A stretch of 64,000 nucleotides of DNA, taken from NCBI GenBank assembly GCA_905116865.2, contig CAJHNH020006645.1, positions 1-64,000 on the forward strand. The letters run 5' to 3'. The translations under genes were made by a program, and so were the position numbers. This DNA is from Candidula unifasciata (taxonomy: Eukaryota > Mollusca > Gastropoda > Stylommatophora > Geomitridae). Shown piece by piece: positions 26,832 through 38,800 of this stretch (position 1 is its first letter; the number at the start of each line of letters is the position of its first letter). Under the pieces are notes generated by a model. That model did no database searches and was not told where the DNA came from. It was given only the letters and a program-made list of their open reading frames with translations.

Positions 26832-29800
26832 AAAATAAAGCAAACACTGAACTCCCCACTAACCTCTGTAGACTCCAAAGCCTCAAGCAACGATCTTTTC
26901 TTGGACTTTTCAATCAACTTTGGCTTGGCATACTGCTTGCACAATGTTTCCTCTTCCTCTGAGAAATCAATAGTCAACAATCTAATACAAATGATACTGG
27001 GTTAAACCACAAGTTAACAAAATGTACCTGGTCGTATCGTATGTTTAAAAGGTTTTTTTAATCACTTGTGTTTGGAGCCCCATTTGAGTGGTGGTGGTGG
27101 TGGTGGTGGGGGTTGGGGGGAGGTGTGTGTGGTACACACTCATTGCCCATTAACAAACCTGTTGTAAAAAGCCACTGAAATCGATTATGCTGGGCGGAAA
27201 GGCACTGATGTTGCAGCCTAGCTGTAAACCACAACGTTCTTTTAAGGGCTAACTCAGAGGTAAAAGACAGGGTGTTTAAAATAAAGGTGATGGGATCAGC
27301 TTCACTGAATCAAATTTTTACCTCAAGTGGCTCAGTCTCTCTTTGCAGAGCTCCTTGTCGCCCGCCAGCAACATGGTTATGATTCCGTGACCTGCATGTA
27401 AATCTAGGATCAAAGCACGCGCCACTAACAACACACTGCTCCTGACCCAACTTAATAGGTCTCGGCATCTGCACAAAGCTGATCTGCACAAAGCTATCTG
27501 CACAAAGCTGATCTGCAAAAAGCTGATCTGCACAAAGCTGATCTGCACAAAGCTGATCTGCACAAAGCTGATGTGCACAAAGCTGATGTGCACAAAGCTG
27601 ATCTGCACAAAGCTGATCTGCACAAAGCTGATCTGCACAAAGCTGATGTGCATAAAGCTGATCTGCACAAAGCTGATCTGCACAAAGCTGATGTGCACAA
27701 AGCAAAAACTTCATCATAGTTCCAGCAACAACTCAGAATGATCTATGAAACACACACCCCCCCCCCCCCCCCATCCCCCCACCACAAAGTGATTAAAAAT
27801 AGGACAACCAATAAATGCAAAGCACTGTTAATAAAAACTTGCAAAAAAAACATCCAGTGTCCAAATATCAATGTGATGGTTGACATTGTTTTGTCTTGAT
27901 ATCTAATATTTTGTGTGTGTCTGATGTTGGTCAAGTTACAAAGTACAATGGAATACTGGACACTAAAAATATGTTGGTATAACAGACTCTTACAAGTACA
28001 AATGCAGCCAATTCCCCTACATCCTTAAGCTCCCCTTTCCTAGCACATGCACACCCCTCTTGAAAATTCCTTGCGTAACTAAGAGAAGCTGGTGTGTGTG
28101 TGACTGGCTATCTGATCCATAGAAATCTATCTGTAAAACCTAATACTCTACTAGGAGTTTACGGATAAAAGAAGAGATTTCTTTATGAGATTCTCACAGT
28201 GACTCGAAAACTTCCACATGGCAAGCTCCAGCTCATGCAGCAGAACCACACAAGCTTGTCATTTTAATGTCCTGGGTTGAGTTGAGTTAACATCCGAAAT
28301 CACAACACTCAGGACATTCCCATAAATGATCTGCCCCCACCTGCAGCAGTCAGCAAAGCATTTCACTGCCGATGGTACCAGTAGCAGATTGATTCAGTCT
28401 GTCTTGAGTTTTATCTGTGTCGTGCTGGCCAGTTCCTTTAGTCACTCGATGCTAAACCATTCACTGTAATGATCCCTTCATGGCTCCGCATGGTCGACTT
28501 GCCTCCAAATCAACATGCTTTGTTTGTTTATTGTATTCTGTAAAGCTTATATATATATATTTATATTTGTTTTTCCAAATTTGTTTTTACGTACAAGCGA
28601 TACTATCAAACCATACTATCAACATTATTTTATTCCTATTAATTATTTCAATAATAATTTCAGTCAATATGGCTAACAGGAAGGTTTACTGTTTTTAGTC
28701 ATGGCAAGATTTTACTTCTGACAATAGTTAGCCATTGTATTCTCCTCCATACGTAGACTAAAATGAAATAGTGCCGTAGCTCAGCAACGAGTGCATGGTG
28801 CAACACTGTTAGCTGCAAATGTCATTTGGAATGCTTTTCAAATGTGACCAAAGCAGTTTGTGTTGTAAACTGCAGATTCAGAAACTGGTGAGTGGCCTGC
28901 TATCAGAGATCACTGCCAGTGCCTTAAGCACTTAATTCTGCAGCTTCCATTGATGATGGATTGCATTTCTACTGTTGGACTGTTTGTGTTGGCACTTCTA
29001 ACAGCCACCTTACGCATTTAATTTGTATGTGTATATGCCTTTGACTTTATTGAGACAGTCTAATCAATGTTCTCACAAAGGACAGTGATGGACATTCTGT
29101 GTGGTTTTCACTGACACATGAACGAAGCAACTACGGGGTGACCCGTCTGCTATGAAGTTAGAATTGTGATTACCTGATTCATCTTCTTCAGCATTCCGAG
29201 CCCTTGAGGTTAATAGCTGCAGATATCACCCGCCTCGCAATGTTAGACGGGCCTGCGTGCTCAATTCTTAACCCTTTTAAAACAAAGTTTGTTCGTTCGT
29301 TCATTATCTCCTTGGCCTTCTCCCTACAGTTGGTGACACCAAGTGTTTGTAAGTCTGTCTGGACATTATCTCTCCATCGTCTTTTTGGTCAACCTTGTGG
29401 TCTACGACCATTCAGCTCCCTCGTGTATACAGTTTTTACCGCTCTGTCATCTCTTTCAACATGCCCCAGCCATTTCAGTCTATTAGCTCTCATGATGCCA
29501 GTGATCAGTGGTGATTTAAACAGATTACAAATCTGCCTGGTTACTGGTTACCTTAAATACTTTTTTGTTTTTGTTTTTTTTGTGTTACTAAATTAAAAAA
29601 AATTAAGCATGCAAACAAACCTGTCGAATTTCTCAAACCAGGTATATGGCATGCCACACTGCTTGCACGTTCATATTCCACAGCAACATGGTTACGGCTC
29701 TGTGACCTGCGGGTAAAGCTGGGGTCAAAGCTTGCACCGCTGACAACACTCTGCTCCTGGCCACTCTTGACAGGCCTCGGCATCCCACACGGAAACTGAA

Positions 29801-32800
29801 ACAGAGGAGCCGATGTATACAAATTACAATTTTACTGATCAGACAACCAACTTCTTCTTCTGTGCGTGCTCTCTTAAAACTGTGGTTGATAAGTTGTGGA
29901 TTACAGCATGGCCGAAACATCTGACTGTTATCCTGTCTGGGTGGGTCACAAGTGTAAAATTTTTTAAAAAGTTGAGAAATACTGCTCCAGCCACTATGCC
30001 ACTGCAGCTCCTAAAACTGAAAAAGAAGAAAAAAGACTGAATGCCTTGATCTGTCTCAAAGTTATCATGCTAATAAACAACCCTTTTCCCTAACTGTAGT
30101 TGCATTTAAGGCTGGGTAGATCTAGAAACCAAACCCAAAAACAAATTTGAACACATTCAGATCGTAGGTGAGCGACTATCTGCTACACGACATCTGTCCA
30201 ATGCTAATAAACAAAGATCTTTACTCACATTCTTCTCAGCTTCTTTGAAAAATGCAATGACATCTTTCAAAGCCTGGCCAAAAGTTTCGTAAACCTGTGC
30301 CTGCTCTCTCACCCAAGACGGCAGGGAATTTCTATTCTCAAATGATGAAAACCTGAAAAGATATCACAGTATCACACAGATTTATCAGGGTTAAAACAGA
30401 AAGAGTTAATGATCATGTATGTGTGTATAATAAAAATGTGTGTGCTTGTGTATAAATGTGTTTTTATTGTTGTGACCACCCAAGAAATGTTAATGTTGAA
30501 GTGTGTATGTATGTGTGTATAATAAAAATGTGTGTGCTTGTGTATAAATGTGTGTTTATTGTAGTGACCACCCAAGAAATGTTAATGTTGAAGTGCATGT
30601 AAGCAGGTTCCGTGTTTGTATGTGAATGTCTTCAAGTTTACTCGTGCCTGCACAAAACAGACAGACTTAACCCTTTCACCTCAGGAGCAGTAAAAATTTA
30701 AAAAAGTCATGACCGCATTAGAATCCCGGAAAAATATCTGTAAACAAAATAATAATGTTACATGTCACTAGTGAATTTGTTTTCCAAATAAATAGATATA
30801 TGCAAGCAGTAATCAATAAACACGAACAGTGTTAGGCCTTTAATAAAATACATCCTAGAAAAAGCAATATATCTGGTCACTCATACTGTGTCCCCGTGAC
30901 CTCTTACGGGAAACATCAACTGGGTTTTTAAGCTATTCTGCTCAAAGGAAAACTCCCTAAATGCTGTTGTTAGTTAATGCATTCATAAAATGATCTTAAA
31001 CATTTGCGCAGGTGCAACAACAGCCAACAGCATTAACTATCGGTCTCGTACACAGGTAACTATAAACAAGTAGGAAAAGTGACATTTATGCGGAACTGGA
31101 CCCAACTGGAAGTGTCCGTTTTCAGTTTCATGGGGAAAAACTGGTAAAACATAATCAATAATGCAGAACTCAGGGAAATAATAAAATATATTTTAGTGAA
31201 TCAAGTAGTGAGGAGAAGACATCTGCACTGGAGAGGAGAAGACATCTGCACTGGAGAGGAGAAGACATCTGCACTGGAGAGGAGAAGACATCTGCACTGG
31301 AGAGGAGAAGACATCTGCACTGGAGAGGAAAAGACATCTGTACTGGAGAGGAGAAGACATCTGTACTGGAGAGGAGAAGACATCTGCACTGGAGAGGAGA
31401 AGACATCTGTACTGGAGAGGAGAAGACATCTGCACTGGAGAGGAGAAGACATCTGTACTGGAGAGGAGAAGACATCTGTACTGGAGAGGAAAAGACATCT
31501 GCACTGGAGAGAAGACATCTGCACTGGAGAGGAGAAGACATCTGTACTGGAGAGGAGAAGACATCTGCACTGGAGAGGAGAAGACATCTGTACTGGAGAG
31601 GAGAAGACATCTGCACTGGAGAGGAGAAGACATCTGCACTGGAGAGGAGAAGTCATCTGTACTGGAGAGGAGAAGACATCTGTACTGGAGAAGAGAAGAC
31701 ATCTGCACTGGAGAGGAGAAGACATCTGTACTGGAGAGAAAAAACACAAAAGCATGGGTGGTGAAATGCATGCACACACACACACACCCATACACTCACA
31801 CACCCACATACCTTCACACACACATAATCACACCCCATTCATCCACATAGAAAGCTACATACCCACACAGACACGCACTCACTTAACACACCCACGTACC
31901 TTCACACGCACATAAACACACCCCATTCACCCACATACAAAGCCACATATCCACACACATTCCATACACATACAAACATACAGATATAAACACACAGACA
32001 CACCCATAGAAACAAATGCAGACACATACACACAAACAGACATACGCGCACATACCCAATCACACATGCAGATACACACAGCCATGCGACACACACACAA
32101 ACCTGCATACACACACGCAGACACACACAGACACATATGCACATATACACCCAGACTCAAACACACACACAATCGCAGACACACGCGCGCGCGCTGATGC
32201 TCACGCAGATACACACACACACACACACACACACACCCACACGCAGACATAAATATACAGTCACACACGCAGATAAAAATACACACACATGTTGACACAT
32301 CCAGAGACACTACACACAGAGACATACACAGATATATACACACAGACACGCATATACACAGGCAATTACCCAGATACACAAACACATACAGGCACATACA
32401 AAGACACACTCACAAACACAACAAAGACACACACATACAAACACACGCAGGCAAACACACAGCTGAGGAGAAGACATCTGTACTGGAGAGGAGAAGACAT
32501 CTGCACTGGAGAGGAGAAGACATCTGCACTGGAGAGGAGAAGACATCTGTACTGGAGAGGAGAAGACATCTGCACTGAAGAGGAGAAGACATCTGTACTG
32601 GAGAGAAGACATCTGTACTGGAGAGGAGAAGACATCTGTACTGGAGAGGAGAAGACATCTGTACTGGAGAGAAGAAGACATCTGTACTGGAGAGGAGAAG
32701 ACATCTGTACTGGAGAGGAGACATCTGTACTGGAGAGGAGAAGACATCTGTACTGGAGAGGAGAAGACATCTGTACTGGAGAGGAGAAGACATCTGTACT

Positions 32801-35800
32801 GGAGAGAAGACATCTGTACTGGAGAGAAGACATCTGTACTGGACAGGAAACATACAGGGGAAAATCTTACTATAATAACAATACAATAGGCATGAGGTGG
32901 TTGGGAGCACCTGCTCAAATAGAATCTGTATGAGCCTGTGGTATCTTCACGTTTTCATCATTTGAGAATAGAAATTGGCTGCCATCATTAGTGAGGGATC
33001 AGGCACAGGTTAACGAATCTTTTAGCAAGACTATGAAAGACGTCCTCGCATTTTTCAAGGAAGGTGAGAAGAGTGTGAGTAAAAAATATTTGTTTATAAG
33101 TAGGGCTGTACCGAATATTCGCTTCAGGGCTGAATAGTGGACCTATTGACTATTCAGTATTCGGCCGAATAGTTGCAGTCGAGCCGAATACAAATAGTAG
33201 TTACCTTACACCTGTTCTACATACACGGCCTTAATACTGACAACATGGAATGATTGGTTTTGTTGAAAGTTAATGCAGCTTTCATGCATTAACTAATCTG
33301 TCAGTGACAATTTACAAGTTTAGTTACTTGTTATAATACTTAGGATTTTTTCATTCCTAGTTATTAGTTACCACAGACTGACTGAAGGATGCAAAACATA
33401 AAATGTGTCTAAATGTTTACTATTCTGTACGAACACTAACTAGACATGACAAAAATGTAAACTCCGGCCACATTCAAGTCGATAATATGAAAATCAAACG
33501 AACGGAAACATAAAACTACTTGGGTGCAAATGTCAACTGCTCCAACAGGCTGAGAGAAGAAATACAATCTAGAATACAATCTAGAAATAAAGTATACTAT
33601 GCCCTTCAACGTCTGCTAAAGTCAAAGTGTCTGTCTCACAACACCAAGATCAAAATATATAAAACGTTGATAAGACAAGTCGTTTTAAATGGCTCTGAGA
33701 CTTGAAGCAGAAATAAAAAAGATGCAGCCTTATTACAGGTTTTTGAAAACAGTCTTACAACAAATCTTTGGGACCCATCTGTTGTGAGATGAGCAGCCAC
33801 CATACTCAGTGGACGAGTCGGGACTTGATTTCCCTCGCGCTCAGTAAAATTTAAAACTTAGACCCGTCCGGAAGGGTATATAGTCCCTTATATTGATCTA
33901 TACCTTTATCTGGTAAAATATTTATTTCTAGACCCTCCAGTTGCTTTGATAAATCTTCATTTTCAAACTTGCAACTGTAGGTTGGCAAATTCTGGTATTT
34001 TATTCAAAAATTCCTGTAAACCAGTTTACTCCTTGTTCATGAACACATGGGACTTTTTTTCTAAGCGTAGTTTGAAGCGGGCCTTTTCTGCCTGACTGCC
34101 TAGAAGAACAGATGTTCTAAACGGGGCCTATCTATGCTTTGAGGAGGCGGCCTTTGGTATCTAGGACATTTCCTAAGCTTGGGTAAGTTGATTAAGGTTG
34201 GCTACTGCTGCAGAGAAGGCAGAGTTAGCTATGTGATCGCACAGAGTTCGACCGTTCCTGATGTCCAGAGATTGGGCTCCGAACATTAAACCTTTCCCTG
34301 TGCAGACTAAATAGTTTGTGCTCTACATAACCCACACCATTTGTAAAGATATTAAACCCTACAAGTAATTATTCTATAACCAAACGTAGGATTTGTATCG
34401 ACTAATAGACACAGGTACAACTGGGTCATCTTTGGCCGGCTTGTTGCTGTGAAGCTGTCCTCAGTGTTCTAATGTGGAGTGTCTAGTGTGGGACTGTCTT
34501 GAACATAACAACAGAGTGACTGAACATCCGGCCAGTTCAAGAAACCAGGGATTCAGATAAGTGTGGTCAATCATGGGTTTATTGCCAGGCTTCACTATTA
34601 AATGTCCACACTGATCATAAGGATGAGATAGGCAGACTTTGGAACATTCATACACGTTCAGTCAATTCAAGATCGAGTTTGAAGTTTTGGTCCGTCTTAT
34701 CACTCTGGGTTCTTGAAGTTCTTTGCTGATTCTTATGTAATGTATGTGTTACACTTATTACAGTATTTCTAAAGTTTCACTATTGACTGGAGTGTCACTC
34801 ATTCATTGTTCTTAGCTGTCTAAAATACATGTATGTTCAATTAAATATTTTCATCTGTGTTAACATGGTTATGCTAGTAGACTATCATAACCTGGGGGGC
34901 TATCTTTTTATAGTAGTGGGGGTGTCCAGCCAAGTGTGCCTAGGAATATTATATATTTTGTAGTGCCAAAATTTGAGTTGCCCTACTCCTGAAATAAGTT
35001 GAGCGTATATTGGCCACGGGGCATCCCTTAGACCAATACGAGCCAACGACTCAACATAATTATTTCAGAGTGCTGTTGGTTCTTAAGGAGAATTCCTTAA
35101 ATCAGGCACGCGACAGGAGCGATATGTGACACCATCAAAGATGCTAACAGCGGGGAATGGAGAGTGAGAAGCAACAACGTAACACATAATCTGTTTAAAT
35201 CACCTTTGATCACTGACATCATGAGAGCTAACAGACTAAAATGGTTGGGGCATATTGAAAGAATGTCAGATGACAGAGAAGTAAAAACTGTATACACCTG
35301 AGAGAGGAATGGTCGTAGACCATGAGGCAGACACAAAAGAAGTTCGAGAGATAATGTCCAGCCAGACCTGCAAACAACTGGTGTCACAAATTGTAAAGAG
35401 AAGGCCAGCCAGAGAGATGAATGGAGACAAGTGATATCTGCAGCAGTAAACCTCAAGGGCTCAGAATGCTAAAGAAGAAGATTACTATTCTGTGCTACTA
35501 ATATTTTTAAAGATATATTTTATACACTATACACTTTTCGTATTCGTATTCGGCCGAATTGTTGGTCCCATTATTCATATTCGGCCGAATAGTAAAAATC
35601 ACTATTCGGTACAGCCCTACTTATAAGTATTGGCCAGACGCATGGTGTAGAAGAAGAAGAAGAAACAAGACATGATTCTGTATACCACAAAAGGTTAGTT
35701 AGTTGAGATTCTAACATCACTACAAATGGGTAGCCCCATAACTGCTCCATTCCAGACCTAGTGGAAACAAAACAAAATTCCTCTCACTGCCCCATTTGAA

Positions 35801-38800
35801 AACTAATGAAAAACTTGTCAGTCCCAGCAAAATCTTGAAGCCTGCACATGCAAGTAAAAATGCATAAGGCATCTGTTAGATATCCAATTCTTATTTGTTG
35901 CACATCAGAATTGCAGCTCACTGTTGTCGCAAATGGTCAATCCCACTGCCGCCATACAAGGAGACCACTACAGATGACAGAACAGTTGAAACAGACTTTG
36001 TGTATAAAACATAAGGTAGTTGATTTACCTTGTATCACAAAGAACAATGGCACCAAAATCTTTGTTGTGTCGAATAACACGCCCAATAGCCTGATTGACA
36101 GCACGTGTAGCTTGCTGCCTGTACCAAGTGTTTTCATTCAGTCCCTAAGTTATTGCAAAACAAACACATTTACGGCAAAAGCTCATAACATTGTCAAAAT
36201 TAAAGCAAAGCAGTCTGGTATACGATAGGCAGAAGCTTATTTCAACCCTAAGTATGTCAGGATTGTGAAGCTAAAAAAAAAAAAACACACACACAGTGAA
36301 TGGAAAATGTGAACCCAGCAGTTGAGCAAGATGTAGGAAGCCATCTTAGCAATCTTCCAGCAATCATCTACTTCTTCATTGCTTAGCCAAATGACACAGC
36401 TGCGCCGGTTAATAGCACAGCTGTGATATTTGTGCCTTTCAGCCAGTACATCCAACTTCATCGGACATTTGTTTATCAGCATAGCATTATTGGTTAATTT
36501 CGTGAGACACTTCACAGCCTCATTTGTGTGGTAACTTCTTTATCCTCTGATCCACAGGTGTCGTCTCTAGAGGTCTCATCTAGGGCAGCCACGTGCATCC
36601 TCAGAGAATAGCAGGGGCACAGGGGCAGAGCATGGCCATTCCCCGCCAAGGAGGCTTCGTTAAGTGCACAGAGGTCCATGGCACTGGTCCTGGATTCACC
36701 CAAGGAATTGCCACGTTCGGCATATGACTGCTTAATCTCAAATTCGTACACTAAACCTCCCAAACATCACAGGCTACACCCCTGAGGGATTCACAAAAAG
36801 CAGTCTGCAGATCTGAAACTTCAATGACTTATATAATACAAGAATTTTCTTCCTCTGCAAGTTAAACAGTCATAGCCAATATTGATTTGAATTATTGTGT
36901 TTTATGTACAGTTTTTAATAACCCGGTTGAATTAAAAATATAAATTGGACTTGTGACCTGAGACAGAATGAAACTTGGTCGTAAGTCGTGCAGGCCCTGT
37001 AGTCAGTCTTATGCTGATCCTTTCAAGTCACCTTGTACAACAAGCACAGGACGAAACAATACTACTAATCTTATCCTTTCCTTAAGGAACTCAGCAACAC
37101 AATGGCAAAGAATAACACACATCAATTATTACCTTGAATTTGTGCTTATTTTCCCGGAGAAAATCCATCTTCAGCTGAACTCGTGGGTCAAATCTTGGCG
37201 GGAAAGGTAGACCAGTAATCATCACAGCCCGGCCGTTCGTATCAGCAAAATCTAATCCTTCGCTCACCTAAAATAATATATTTTGTATTCTGAATTTTGA
37301 TGTGAATTTTTTTAAGTATATAGTATATGTCTCCAGACTATTTTAGAGGCGGACATGTAGAAGTTTCAACTGTGTCAGATCATATTGCACCATCCGGTGT
37401 CAAGGTTAAGCAAAGACAGCACAAGAGTCTCTATTTGTGTGCTTCATATATCATGCTTCCCTGGGTCTGATGTTCCTTCTGCCCACTGTTTACATCTGGG
37501 GTCTCTAAGGCAAATTTGTCAAGCCAATCGCCGTGCGTTCTGAACGTCGCTGGTTTGTTTTATGGCTGTGTCGTTTGGTTCACAGGAGCAATTTTTATTG
37601 AGAGTTGACTCCTCCGGCATGCTTGTTAGGGAGGCAGTGGGTCCATTCTTTTCCCCCACAATTTAGCAACAGAACTCACAGAGAAAGTTTATAAATAAAA
37701 ACACAGAAAAAATGTAAATTGTAACTGCGAAATGACTGCGTCTGTTCAATAATATATGCAAAAGCAATGTTGCCTATTCATTTAAAATACAAAAATCAAA
37801 AACTTTGAATACAGTAGAACCTCGCTTAATGAGCACCTCTCATAACAAGTAATTTGCATAACGAGCAAAACAACCTGTAAAAAAAATGACTTGCTTAACG
37901 AGCGATGTTTCGCATAACGAGTGGCGAGGAGAGGGGAAGTCCTGAATTGTGCGCATGTTACATCAGTCTGTGTTTAGCACTCGTTCTAGTAGCATCGTAG
38001 TGTCGCTTGTGATCACACATTTTCTCAAACTTGTGTTACAGTGATATATGTACATGAATCCTCCAGGCCTACAAGATGACCTCCCTGAAGAATTTAAGTT
38101 CATAAAGATCCAGTTTCTGCCTCCCAACACCACTCCGTTACTCCAGCCCATGGACCAGCAAGTTATTTTTAACTTTAAGAAGAACTAAAGCACTCTTCGA
38201 GCATTGTTTTCAGGTGACTGAAGGGACCAACCTCACTCTCAAAGAGTTTTGGAAAAACAACTTCCACATCAATGCCTGCCTCAAGATAATCGACAAGGCG
38301 AGGAAAGGGGTTACCAAGAGAACCCTAACTACTGCTTGGAAGAAGCTTTGGCCGGAAAGCTAAGTCGATTTGTGACTTTGATGGGGTTCGAGACTGTACC
38401 TGTAGAACCTGTAGTCAACGAGATTGTGTCTTTGGCCACTATCATGGAATTGTAGGTGGATAACAGTGATATCGAAGAGCTTATGGAGTTGCATTGTGTT
38501 TCACAGCAAGAAGTTTTGGGGGAAAGTGTGTCAGAGGAGGCAACAGAAAAGCAACAATCTTCTGGCAAAATAAGAGAAATGCTGAAAGCATGGCAAACTG
38601 TTGCATCTTACATTGAGAAGCATCACCCTAATAAGGAAGTGGCTATGCGTGTTGGAAATTTATTTAATGATAATGCTGTGTAGCATTTTCGCCAAATTTT
38701 GAAGCGTCGGCAAAAACAAATGTCTCTGGACATATATCTGATTTTTAAAAAGAATTAGCTATGTATCATAATTATTTCAATTTTTTTTTCCTGCAAATCG

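Larger units (their letters stand above)
33101..35619. mobile_element. hAT-type non-autonomous element, copy 2
   Basis: Termini are TAGGGCTGTACCGAAT and its inverted complement, with subterminal palindromes TATTCGGCCGAATA typical of hAT elements. The 8-bp duplication is TTTATAAG on the left and CTTATAAG on the right (one mismatch). The insertion splits the intron that follows the inverted exon 16 copy: homology to the real locus resumes at 35620. Inside are an RTE-like fragment and a solo LTR. Confidence 0.85.

Noticed and set aside
26547..26980. Ser/Leu-rich frame over the GA/CT microsatellite
   Set aside because: Pure dinucleotide translation; only the 26864-26958 part is real (RTEL1 exon 18).
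27322..27468. Constitutive RTEL1 exon between 17a and 18
   Set aside because: Its phase is incompatible with exon 18 and would cause early termination; 17a alone keeps the frame.
31196..31915. Long open frames on both strands (150-240 codons) over the 23-bp arrays
   Set aside because: The unit and the CA-rich spacer lack stops in most frames, so length is a by-product of repetition; no domain or conserved start.
31765..32462. Z-DNA or regulatory element
   Set aside because: CA-rich DNA could form Z-DNA, but nothing in the sequence supports a specific regulatory role.
32289..32933. Further long open frames on both strands over block 2
   Set aside because: Same reason: repeated 23-bp unit plus CA-rich DNA.
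32942..33090. A plus-strand gene
   Set aside because: It is an inverted exon 16 copy with a dead acceptor and no other plus-strand RTEL1 exons around it.
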